This document shows, in pieces, positions 20,696 to 32,700 of a DNA stretch of 64,000 bases (the stretch's first letter is position 1; every line of letters starts with the position of its first letter). The notes beneath the pieces were generated by a model. The model searched no databases, was not told where the DNA came from, and saw nothing but the letters and a program-made list of their open reading frames with translations. The translations under genes and the position numbers were made by a program. Origin of the DNA: Mycteria americana (taxonomy: Eukaryota > Chordata > Aves > Ciconiiformes > Ciconiidae); the NCBI RefSeq assembly GCF_035582795.1, contig NC_134365.1, positions 140,891,077 to 140,955,076 of the forward strand. Reading direction: 5' to 3'.

Positions 20696-23600
20696 CTGCA
20701 AAAGCAGTGATGTCATGGGGAGGAAGCAGTAACAAGCATGTGACTGCATCCTCCGTCTATAGGATATCTGATAGGAGACGGGGCAGAGGCAGACGGACCA
20801 GTCTGTAATCCTGCAGGATTACACTGCAAGCCTCTTTACCCTGCCCTGCCCATTCGGTCACCATTGGAACGTGTGCTGCTTCTTTTCGCCCCTAACCTGA
20901 GCTCGTTATTTTGTGGTTTGTGGATTTTTTTGCAACAGCAATAACGATCACATTTTTCACGAGGAAAAAGCATAGTAAGTATGCTGCGTGCAACCACGAA
21001 GTATTCCTGATGACTCCGCAGCAACACCCAGGTGTTGTATTTTCTTTCATCTCTATGAAATACGCAATCACAGCAGCTTGGAAATGAGACAAGCCACAAT
21101 TTCACCATTCTTTGCATTTTTCCTTCTCCCAGAGCTCCATTTCAAACTTATCCAGACTGACTTCCCTCCATCTTCTGTGTCATATTCAAGCTTTGCAAGC
21201 TTGCCTCAAAGGTTTCATCCCTGCTACCTTCACTTCTTTGTTCTCCTCGCCATCCATCCATCCACCCACCCATCAGCCACTCCACTTGCAGCCTTCTGCC
21301 TTTTCCTCAATGCCCCTGTCATTGCTTGAAAGATCCTCTCCTACACGCCAGCCTACTTCTCCTTTTCAAAACTTCTGCTAAAGTTTTCCCATCAAATATT
21401 TAAAAACTAGAACATCCTAAAATGTTTTACTTAAAAACAAAAAAAAAAGGGGGGGGGAGGGGGCAATTAGCCTGACCTTCACATTTTGGTTAACTATTAC
21501 ATCTCAGAACCATATTTTGGGGGGTGGGGGGAGTGGGTTGTTTTTTTGGTTGTTTTTTTTTTTTTAAAGAATTTTATTATACTCTACAGTGTACTTGAGT
21601 TCTACAACAAACTAATAATTTCCAAAGTTCTGATTGTAGAAATGTTGTACAAGCCACTAGGATGACGTTCCGCAAGGCAGAGGCTGTAACTGTTCTTTGT
21701 GAAGATCGCGTACATGTTTGTACATGCGCAATGTTTTATTTCAGGACATTCACCTTACCACTCGTTTTCCCATATTTGAATATTGAGCAGACTGATTTTA
21801 CCCTTAAGGGTATCCAGGGATGTGCTTTGTATTACCAAGCAGATGCAACAGCTAGGCAGAGGGAGATCTTGCACAAGCACACATGAAAATATCTGTGGGT
21901 GACTGAATGCGCATGCGTGACTTCCCCTCACTTCAAAGGCTAAGGAACACGGTGCTGGAAGACCTTTTTGTCCCAGTGTGTTTGAGCAGGTATTTATGGA
22001 TGTGCTCAGCAGGCAGCCCCGCCCAGCAAAGCAAGCCAGTTGATACAGGGTGTACAAATCCTTTTTTCAGAATGTTTTTTTCCACAACTCCTCCAAATCT
22101 TGTCCATAAGCTGAAGTTCCTGTACTCCTTGTTTCTGATATGGACTCCCCATAGAGAAGCCACAGATTTTGGATTTTATTATGAAGTTTGAACACTTAGC
22201 TTGTTTCACTTGAAATTCCCACACCTTTCTGGCACGAGAAGCATGCCTTTGGAGAAGAGATTTGATTACAGCCTTCATACACAGCACTGCAGATCACAGT
22301 TCGCTATCATTCATAGATCGGTACCAGCCCCAGGCCTACTATAACCATGTCAATGAAGTGTGGAAAAGTGATAGAAGTCTTAACTTCCTGCCAGTGTCTG
22401 CTCTTTGCGCCCATTAAAATCGGTATTAATAGGCCAGAATTGAATTCTGTGGAGGAAGTTAAACAAACACTGCGCACTTAATTTATTTTCTTGACAATGT
22501 AACCTGCAATTTTCCTTAATCAGTTTATGAGAGGGAAATATGGAAATCAGCAAGCAGCATTTAGTTGGTCAGACGCAAACAGTTATACCTGCGAACTTCT
22601 GTGCCACAGGACACACTCTGTAACACAAACGCAATGTCCTAGACACAGAATAGCAACTTTGTGTGCTAACCAAATGAGCGCAAGAGTCTCAATGTCCCAT
22701 TTTCTCCTGAACAGATTTTCCTAAATTCAGTTCCTCATTTTCTTTTCTCTATTACCACAGCTGAACTCATCGAGTCTCTGCTGAATGTGTATTTTTAGTT
22801 GGATGGTCTAACTGCAAACAAACTAAAGGGACAGAATACCTAATTCTCAATAGAAAATGTCATTCTATAACCTAGACATGCATGTACAAATTTAAGAGGT
22901 TATTAGAAATCATAAGAAGCCAGAAACAGCTCCTGAGAAGCTTTTAACTCCAAGAACACTGAGATTTTCCAAAGGGCAAGCAAATCACTTAACTGACATT
23001 TACAGAGTCCAAAAACAAATCAACTTTACTCTTTGGTATTTTCTTCCAATGATACTTAAGTCAATTGAGAGGTCTCAGGAAAAAGAAAATACTCTTCACA
23101 TGATGTTTTGGAAAAGATTGTTCTTGCTTTTCCTAGCCTGCAGTTTCTCAAGTCTCTCTGGAAATACATTTTTCCTCCTCAAAGACATATGACTCTATAG
23201 TTAAAAAGGAGACTGGATGCAAAACAAGCTGTAAAGTGCCCTCTTCCCTGAAAATTCAAACTTCAGTTTTACATCTGCTGAAAACAAAATAAGTAGTTCA
23301 TCTAATTCCTAAAAAAAAAAAAAAAAAAAAAAATTTGCTCTTTATACAGCACTTACCTTTAAGTCTTGCAAAGTGCTTACAAGAAATGCAGCAAGAAATA
23401 CATATAAGACTTCATTCTTGTAACAGAAAACCCGTACCAACATACCCATTATAGCTTTTGTTGTTGATCCTGATGGTAGTGAGACAGAGACGGTTGGTAT
23501 TCCAAATGACTATTTCTAGCAGACCGTTTAAAAATAACCGAAACTCTGTCATGCCCTTAACGCCTTGCAAATACTGGACAGAGCCAGGAGTCATGTGTCA

Positions 23601-24179
23601 GTGCTATGATTTTGCCTGTGCTCCTGCAGCTTAGGGTTGCAGAAACTGAGAAACGGCCTTTCTGCGATTATGCTGGTTTAACATTTCCTTTGTGAAAGCA
23701 GCAGTCAAGTTCAGCCTAAAAAAGTTAACTCGTATTCTTCTGAGTGGCTTCCACCTTGGAATTAAGTAGTAAGAAAGATATTAATGTCAACTTATTTCCA
23801 ATACAAATCTACAAAGTACAAACGTCCATTAGAAAAAAAGGCAGTGCAACGTGTTGTAAGTGGAGCTACCCATGAATTCTGGGAATATTCAGCTAACGAG
23901 CCTCTGATACAGCTGTCAGCTTACTGTGAGCGATAAGCACGTGGGAGAACATACCTGCCATTCCTTACACTCTGCATCCCTTTCAGGTCTTCAGTGTAAC
24001 CTCTCTAGGATCTCTGATTTCACAGTTTTCCTCTCTTACTTTTAGGTTAATGTAATGCATTTTCAAATACATGACAGTGTTATTCAAAATACAAAATTTC
24101 TTTATGAAAGCATCACAAATGTGGCAAATATAAACCATTAAAAAAATATCTTATACTTTGACATATAACAAAACTCTAT
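20696..24179. other. Intergenic, between WWC3 poly(A) site and CLCN4 5' region
   Basis: No protein-coding content was recognised. It contains the poly-A run at 23311-23333, an exon-like element at 23357-23416, a G-rich stretch at 21434-21463 and a G/T tract at about 21517-21566. Short ORFs on both strands resemble no family I know. Confidence 0.7.
23311..23333. repeat. Poly-A run, 23 bases
   Basis: A homopolymer of A on the plus strand in the WWC3-CLCN4 intergenic region. No adjoining retroposon body was recognised. Confidence 0.95.
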
Positions 24180-24199
24180 TTCTGTTTATGGCAAATTAT

Positions 24200-24205
24200 T
24201 TTATT
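24200..24205 (-). terminator. Distal poly(A) signal candidate for WWC3
   Basis: AATAAA on the minus strand, followed downstream by GAGTTTTGTTATATGTC, a U/GU-rich element. It and the early signal are the only canonical AATAAA hexamers I found between the stop codon and about 24.2 kb. Confidence 0.5.
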
Positions 24206-24439
24206 TTGTAGAAGAAATACTTTCAAATAATACAAAAATGACACGATCATACAGAACTGTGACAAAAACAAGAGAGATGAATACTGAATATGATAACTCA
24301 TTACCACATCAAGACAGAACTCATCACAGCAGTCAGAATCACAGACCCACAAGATACACCGACGACATCTCACAGCGGTCACTATTTAAAAACACCAACG
24401 GAACCCCCTGACAGAGAGGCCACCAGACACTGCCCCTTC

Positions 24440-24650
24440 CTTATACCGCCACAGAACAATTTATGGTGGAAGGGAGGTCCCTACCCCAACCCCTGCTCAA
24501 AGGGGGCCTAATGCGACCAGGATGCTCCGGGCTACGTCCAGTCAAGTCCTCAACCCCTCCATGGACAGAGAGCTCCACCTCTCTGGGCAACCTCTTCCAG
24601 TACCTGACCGCCCTCATGGGAACACAGTGTTGTCTGCTGTTAGTGTACAG
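24440..24650 (-). mobile_element. CR1-type LINE fragment, minus orientation
   Basis: The plus strand carries CTCTCTGGGCAACCTCTTCC followed by AGTACCTGACCGCCCTCATG, the antisense form of the CR1 3' region (TCTCTGGGCAACCTGTTCCAG block), preceded by the diverged CCCTGCTCAAAG segment. It is in sense orientation relative to WWC3 and probably lies in its 3' UTR. It is locally much GC-richer than its surroundings. Confidence 0.8.
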
Positions 24651-26490
24651 CAAGTACTTCTGGCGTCACTGCACGGTAACTTTTGATAAACACTACTATG
24701 TTTATCAGGGCCTCCGCTGAAAATGAGACGTGAAATTCTGACTAACTGGTCTTTTCAAGCAATGAGCACTGAAAAGCTTGCTGTCCCTAGACTTTTACCC
24801 AAACACTAAAAATTTCTTACATTATTTGGTTTTTATCTGCATAGTTTCTGACTATGTCTAGTTGCGCCCAAGGAACCCAATATACACCCACCGAAGCTTA
24901 CTGGCAAAAACAGACTTCAGGACGGTTAGCGTGAGAAATGCTAAATATACTTTAATTTCAAATATATTGCTATACGATCGAATCACTTGATGCCTGTAAT
25001 GATTATAGGCCATACCAGGAAACAGGGAATGCTACCTTAAAATTAAATGTCTGCGTTAATCATCCTCATTGATTAATGATGTAGGTTTACAGTCTTTTCT
25101 CCCCTTACTTTTTGCCTCAGCTTGGACAAGTAAAAGCAATTCAGTTTCACTTCCAGGTTTTCCTGATCTTTGACAAGGTAACAGAATATAAGCTCTTGAA
25201 ACTCACAAAGAACATTGACTTACTTACAAAATATTTTAAAATATTCTGATTGGTTCTGACAAGTCCATTTAGTTTTTGGCTGTTGTTGTTTTGATTTCCT
25301 GGCATATAAAAACCTGGAACCAATTTGACCTTTAATTAAGAGACAGCATGATCTTCCTTCTAGGAGATTCCAGCAATTTGCAAAGTCAGTCTTGTGTTGG
25401 GCACCTCTCTTTGTAGGTAATGTATAATTAGAAAAATATGAGAAACTCTATTATAGTAGCTTAGTAAAGAAGTATTTTTACATACTTGCAGGATGCAAGG
25501 ACACAAAACTGGCATTCTCGGGAATTTAGGGTGACAGTCTTTCATTAAAACAAACAGTCATAAGCAAAATTATTTCTTACCGGATTTTAGCTGGTCCAAC
25601 TAGCAATTAAGTGAGCTGTACCTTCCAGAACTATATACCTTCCTCCTGGAAAGTGTCACTGTTCAACAGAACTTGCATGCAGTAACCTCAAAGCACATCC
25701 TTTAGGATGAACATGTGTTTCAGCACCCTTACTTAATGCAGCTGCTTTCCGAAATCAGCACATACGTACTTTCCTGAATCAAATCAGAATCTTTAAAACT
25801 GCAGAGATTACTGTTATATTCCTTTAGCGGTCTTTCCACACAGCTAGCTCACATTGCTCTTTTAACTCCCTTTTCATTAAACAGCAAAACAAAGACCTGT
25901 CACCCTTTTCCTTCCTCCGTTTAAACTGAGAATCTAGTTAAGAATATAAAGATACTTTAGACACAACTGAAATGAAAACAATCTATTAGTGCACAGTAAG
26001 AACATGCAAATGAATTCTGCAATGTTTAACATCACTTCTAATCAGTGTTAAACACATTGCAGGTGATAATATTTTGCTATAACACAGACAGTGCTAAAGG
26101 ATACAATGTACATAATAAGCTACAGATAATAAAGCTGAAAAAAGTGACAATTTTAGAACATAGTATTTTCATTTCAGGTATCAGAAACAAAACCAGCTCA
26201 ATGGTTCCATTCTACTGTATGACAAATACTGAAGAACAAAATTTCAGTCTTAAAATACATCTTAAAGTAGGTATTTTCCTTCAAGGAAAAAAGGCACTAT
26301 AAATAAATTACACTACAGTGAATTTGCCTGAACTCACTTTGTTTCTGTCTTCCAGCCTTTTAAGTCAAATAAAACAGCATAAAAACTGTACACGCTCTTA
26401 ACAGGATAGTTGATCTTTTATAAAATAAGTTGTCTTCAGAGATGTCAGTTTCACAACAAGGAAAAACCAAGCCTTGTTGCAGTCGCTATT

Positions 26491-26524
26491 ATAAAATATA
26501 TATGTATATATATTTATATATATG
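26491..26524. repeat. AT-rich microsatellite in WWC3 3' UTR
   Basis: An imperfect (AT)n tract with TATATGTATATATATTTATA character, about 150-190 bases after the stop codon. Confidence 0.85.
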
Positions 26525-26554
26525 TTTTTGTTTACTTTTACTTTTTTTACTTTT

Positions 26555-26560
26555 TTTATT
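26555..26560 (-). terminator. Early poly(A) signal candidate for WWC3
   Basis: AATAAA on the minus strand, about 117 bases after the stop, set in an A-rich context. Use would give a very short 3' UTR. The A-rich setting also makes it prone to false calls by oligo-dT priming. Confidence 0.35.
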
Positions 26561-26676
26561 TTTTACAAAATGTGTATATTAGCTTTTGCACAATTTTTTT
26601 TTTAAAGAAACTTGGCTAATCTAATAACTTCATTAAAATAAAAGCGATAAATACTTCATGTTTACAATGCAACATG

Positions 26677-26743
26677 TCATACATCATCAGCTGGCAGAGG
26701 AGGTATGTTAATCCTTGGTCTTGTAAAAAAAGCTATCTTCTCT
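26677..26743 (-). CDS. WWC3: WWC3 terminal coding exon with PDZ ligand
   Basis: The last 67 coding bases read (R)EKIAFFTRPRINIPPLP then ADDV and TGA (26677-26679). The ADDV end is the class III PDZ-binding ligand of WWC proteins, which contacts PATJ, SNX4 and similar partners in KIBRA. The acceptor is CAATCACAG|A. The C-terminus RINIPPLPADDV argues for WWC3 rather than WWC1, which ends with a different local sequence. Confidence 0.96.
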
Positions 26744-29700
26744 CTGTGATTGAAACAAGATAAAAAGGAAGTCAATCAAATATATGCCTATCTTCTTTTT
26801 CCCCAAGAACATGGCTTCTTTACTCTGGTTAGTATTTGTTACTTACATACCGAACCGATGGTTTATTTGAGTACAAGAAACTTAGAAAAACTATTAAACC
26901 TCACTGTATACTTTTGGCAACATTCCGTTGAACACAATTACTATTTTTGAAAATTTAAGTGGAAGCTTTATACAACTCATTGAACATCAGTCATAGCTGA
27001 CTGTAAAAGGTTTCACAGGACAAGCCCTGCATAAGCCCCTTCTGCAATGCAAAGTTCACCCTTGTACATTTTGCAATAAGGCCTACAAAAAAAGGAAAAA
27101 AAAAGGCGGCATTTAGAGTCATCTTTTTGCTTCTTTATTGAGCAAACAGTACATGCTGTAAAGTAAGTGTCATAAGAAATGGATGTATGCATAAAAAGGG
27201 CAAGAATTTAAACAAGGAAGACAGCTTTTGCTTCATTTTCTATATCCCATTTTATTCAATTTCCCGTATCTTTTTATATCTCAGTAGACAAAGCATAAAA
27301 ACCCTTCTTTTATTACCAGAAACATAAGATGTAAAAACAACTGTAAAATTTCTATTCCTCTTACTTCCTCTCCACCTTTGTGAGAAACACCTTTCCAATA
27401 TAATTCAAGCAAAAAAATTACATTAAAGGACAGACAGCTTTTCTATTTCACTTAAGTATTCCATGCAAAACAGTTCTAAAAACCTAAACACTGGATGAAA
27501 TAGTACAATATAACAGTGTAGCTGAGCTGTCCTCCACATCTACGCTGCACTAACATTTTCTTACTCTTACTGTTACTCTCCCAATAAAAATTATAAAAAT
27601 TTTAATGCTGAAGTAATAAAGTCTTCCTGTGAAATGCATACCATTTATCAATTCCATCTGTACACAAAATAAACTGTCAGGAAAAAAAAATAAAGCCAAG
27701 AGAGGACACATACCATATGAACACAGATGAAATAGGAAAAAAAGTCCAAAGAAAAGGCTTCTTGAGAGAAAGCTGGAATACTACCGAGCAATTTTTAGGG
27801 AGAGAGTGTTACTAGTAACGTATATGTGTTACAATAAACAAACTATTTATGCGCACAGGCTTGCATTGAAGAACTGACAAATCATTTGAGCTTAATAGTG
27901 ACTAGGCTAAGTTGAAAGAATCACCTAAGCTATGTTTGCACTTGAAGAGTCTTTTTTTTTTTTTTTTTTTTTTTAATTTCATGTGTTTTGGAATTGTAAC
28001 ACTTCGCTTTGGCTCTTTGCACTACAAATAATTCAAAGGAAACCCACGTGTCCAAATCAATATAGTTAAAAATTACTAGCTATATAGAAAACACAGAATT
28101 TAAGCTAAATGCTTCAGAGAGCTTTAACCTCTCTAATGAACTGTTGCTATGCTATTTCAGTACACATTACACTTACCTAAAAGTCTGCACCTGAATAGGC
28201 TCCTTCTGATTTTGCCCACGCAACTGGTATATTTCTTTTGACGCTTTCTTTAGCATCTTTTCAGCTGCTTGCTCTTGGTGATGTTCAAATTTGGTCTGTC
28301 TGGTCTGAAAACAAGAATATAATGCTTAAAATATTCATATGAATAAATAAACCACAAGAATACCCAGGTTAAAATAATGGATTTTTTCCCACTCACCACA
28401 GTAAAAGCACACAAGTACATTGTCTGAAATAGCTGATCATCCAAGAACTATAAATTCAAAAGACTGACAGTGTTGTTTCATTTCTTAATGCTCTTCAGAC
28501 AGGTATGTATTAAATTCATGAAATTTACTGCACACAGTTCTGTCAAACAAGACCTTAAAATAAATTTAGGTTCACTCTTCGTCTCTGATAATGCAATGAC
28601 AATTTTGTCTGTTGTGCAGTTTTGCCACTTTTTGCCTATAACTTCTTTCTCCAAGAACAGGAAAAACAAAAAAAAAGATCACATACTTAGGGAACATTCC
28701 AGATACTTGTAAAAAATGAAGTATCAAATCAGCAAAATTTCTTTCAAAGATCAGAACTAAGGAAATCATTAAAGTTACAATAATAAATATCTAAAACAAA
28801 AAAAGCCAAACCAAAACAAAAAGTGTCATCGGCAAATAGTGCCATTCTCCAGTAATTGTCCTCAAATAAATAGTTTGGTAATAATCAATGCAATAATTTT
28901 TATTGTGCTAACTTCAATAATATAGAAACAACAGTCATTATTTGAAGTTCTGTAAAAACAGCTCTTTAGACATTTTGTCACAATGAAGAAATTTTGAAAC
29001 TAGAAGTTTCTGAACATGTTGAGTGCTCCTCTCATGTTACCATACCTGCCTTTCTGCTTCCTTCAACAAGTTTCGGAATCGCTCATCCCGAAGGACCCAG
29101 TGGGGTAGATCTGTCTGCCCTCTGAGTTGGGCATCTTCCAGACGTTGTCTCAACTCTCTTAAAACACATATCTCCTCATTCAGCTGTCTCTGTCTAGTTC
29201 TGGATGCCTGGAGATCCAGCTCCAGGTCTAAGGACGTCCTTGCCATAAGCTCAGCCAAAGATGATCTGCAGGACTGCTGAGTTATTAGGATTCAAATAAA
29301 ATGCACAATGTATTACTTTCCTCATGGTATACTGGTCTGTCTTTAGCTATATAGAGCATACATTTTCTGTACTTCACACACAAAGTCTTTCTTGACACAA
29401 GTTTTGGACAGATTATTTATATCCCACAGTGAAAGGCTAACTAGCTGTAGGGGTTTTCTGTACCATACATAAACTTCTTCAATTAATGCTTTCTACTACC
29501 TCCTTTTACAGTCTCCTTTTGGCTTATAAATATATAACTTTATATAACTTATATATTATATATAAATATGGACTAAACTTTCATGTTATGATGATAATAA
29601 AAGGGATGCAATATGAAAAACTCATAACAGTACAGTATTTTCTGACATCATGACTCTGAGCAAGATTCCCCTTAAAGGGCTTTATTCAATACTGCTTTTA

Positions 29701-32700
29701 AGATACATTCTGAATCAAAATGGGAGGCATGGCTGTCTACTTGCCTACACCAGCAAGAAATCAACTTCTGCTGACCAGGCTAAACCGTATGCAATTTATA
29801 TACAAGGCATTAACGCCTTACCTGCCCTTCTCTGCCCACTTGTTCTGCAGCGTGAGAGGTGGCACAGGGGCAAAAGGAGAGCTTAACCTATTCGTTCCTG
29901 AATGCTTGGGCCTCAAACACTATAGTTTGCTAGGCTGCATGGGAGGGGAGCTGGATGTTTTACTGTCACATTCACACACACTTCTCTGGGCCTGCACCCT
30001 GCATCATGAACTAGATTTTAAAGATTTAACAAAGTTTACATCTAAATCAATACAAGTTCAGTCCCCATTAAACTAATTTTTGTCTGCCACACCTTTTTTT
30101 CCCTCCTCAATAATTGTTCACAACTATATTTCATTTCTCTGTCTACCCTTTAGCTTAAAAAACCCAAACCAAACCCAAAACACGCACCCCTCCCCCAATT
30201 ACATTACAGAAGCCTTATACATTTCCTAAAAACATCAAAATGTACCTACAGACATGTAAAGCTTAGGTATAAAAGTACCAGTGTTCTAGCAACTAGGCGA
30301 ACAGTAAAAACCAATTTCCTAGGTATACCTGCTTATACCGTAGAGTACGCCTCTCCAATGTATTCCGGACAAAAGGGGACTTCCTTGGCAGAGTTGAACT
30401 GTCACTGTCACTGCGATACAGCTGATGAGAAAAAATATTGAAAATACAGGTTGCTTACAAGGTCGTCTACATTAAGAAATCTGGACTTCTTTTTTCTTTT
30501 GCTTTTGAGATTTATTTTTAAAAATGCACCGAAACTGTCTTGTTTTAAGCAACTGATTTTTTTCAGCTTTAGTTATTTATAAAAATTTATGTATAATAGT
30601 GCTTATACTATATAGTTACAATAATTCAAGAAAACATCAAAACTATCAAAGTTTTACAGCTAAGTTTCATCAAGCATTCTACTAAATATCCAAGACAATG
30701 TAACCTAAAAAAGGGGGGAGGGGGGAGTTAAAGGCAATAATATTTCTTCCTAAAGCATTTACGGTCATGGGCACAAACAATACAGTCTCCCACTTTTTCT
30801 CCCCCTCTGAGTTTAAGTAAATGCAGATTAAGTGAGGGTGTTTAACAATCTTTTCCTTTTTGCATTATCTTTGTTCTGGTGTGTGAGAGTGTTTTACTCA
30901 CATTCCCTATATCATAAACAGATACGGAATCCAGAAATCAAACTGAAGAATTTGAAGGGGTCCACAGATGCACTACATGCAATGTAAATAAGAGCAAAAA
31001 CCAGACGATCCTTGGTTTAGGAAAAAGCATAAAAGTTAAAAATCATTACTGCCCTTTCAAACTCAAGCTCTGAAAAGCTTATGAGAGACTACAATTAAAG
31101 CTATGTGCATTCCACCAACACTGCAAAATCAATACCCATGTATTGATCTGCAATACCATGAGCCAACTGCTTGTAAGCCTTTTGCCATTGAACATAGCAA
31201 CCAGCTAACGTGAGCTTTAAAACTGCTGTGCCAATCCTCAATTACTCGCACCAGTGTGCTCAGGAATCCTAGGTTGCACTTAACAGGCATCCCATGACTG
31301 ACATTCATGACAGCAACCAGAGGTGGAAGAACATTTATGCAATAACCCTAAGATTTAGCTCTCTTTCCCAAACTTTTAGGTACCTGAAAGTTAAACATGG
31401 CTTCTAAGCTAACTGTTTATATACCTCATTAGACAGGATTGTACCTCTGTAAAATCAATCACCCCAGCCTAACATCTAAGGTTGCCAGGGAAAAAGAGCT
31501 TAATATCTAATTTGTCATAGATTCTTGAATTTTAAATGAAATAAACTCAGGTTTATACTCTTAAAAAGAACCAGGGGACCTCTTCCGCATTGCAATGTTT
31601 AAATTCAATGAAAGATTATTCATTAGTATTAAAAAGTAGTATATGTTTCTTATAAAGGTAATAAAGTTGTAAGAAGAAATTATCAAAAATGCACAAAATA
31701 CTTGTGTGGAGGCCCCTCCCCCCTTCTTTTTAAGCCTTACTCACTCTGCAAACATATTGACTTCGTGCTCCAGGCGAGAAGGTCTGGGAACGAACAATAG
31801 TGCTACTGCGAACAAAAGCAGAACCCCGTGGCCTGCGGCTAGTTCTCTCTTTTGGAAGAATAGCAACTTCTTCAGGAAACAGATCCTCAGTGTTAGTTTC
31901 CTTATCCACCTAAAATTTCAGTGAAGGAACAATTTTGATTTTTTTCCTTATTTTCCCTCTCTCACCAAAAACAATTAGACATTTCAACAATATCAAAAGT
32001 AAACAATTTGCCCTGCTCGCTAGGTTCACGTTTTAATGAGCACTGAGAACAGAGGATGAACCACCTCGTTTTTTAAAGTTTTAAAAAGTTTTAAAACTAG
32101 GTCATTCGAAATTACAAGATTACCTTTCAGAAGCCTTTGCTGGAACAGGAACAATTATGAGATGCAGTTATAACATGAATCATAGCTGCAGAGCACAAAG
32201 ACTGCATTCACCATTGGCAATTGGGCATTAACCAAGCTACCACCTGATCTCCAACCTCAATAGAAGAAAACTGAGTCACCTTTCAATAAGCAAGGTGACT
32301 CTGAAGCAAGCAACCACCTTAAAACTGGAGGAAGTCAAATGAAGAAAAGAAACTCAACAAAAGGGAACTGGAAGACTGTTAAAACAATGATACAAGAACA
32401 CTAAAGTACTCGGAAATACAGAAAACATATGCTACTCTAGCAAAGCTTCCAAACTTTAAGATAACTCACTCCTCAATAGGAGGCATGATCTTCCCTAAAG
32501 GCAACACAAATGGCTTATGTTCCTCTACTTCAATGGAAGTGTGCTGATTTCAGCTTGTTCAGGATTATTTTCAATGTCTCTCATCTTGAATACAAAAGAT
32601 TTTAAATACATCAGTTTCAGCATAATTGTTCTGAAAATTTCAGCTGTATTTATTGTCACACTGAAATAGGAATGCAAGTCTTAAAACATTAAGCTTCTTT

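Larger units (their letters stand above)
24180..26676 (-). other. WWC3: WWC3 3' untranslated region (extent inferred)
   Basis: The terminal exon continues past the stop into AT-rich sequence. I infer its end near 24170-24190 from the distal AATAAA at 24200-24205, with T- and GT-rich sequence after it on the minus strand. The resulting 2.5 kb is similar to what I recall for mammalian WWC3. The segment holds an (AT)n stretch, an early poly(A) signal, ATTAAA variants at 25331-25336 and 24951-24956, and a CR1 fragment near its end. The end point is not proven. Confidence 0.55.

Noticed and set aside
23345..23385. Possible miRNA hairpin around AGCACTT ... AAGTGCT
   Set aside because: Only a 7-base stem with a 16-base loop is visible; a precursor miRNA needs a far longer stem. 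The miR-17-like string is better read as a possible target complement or chance.
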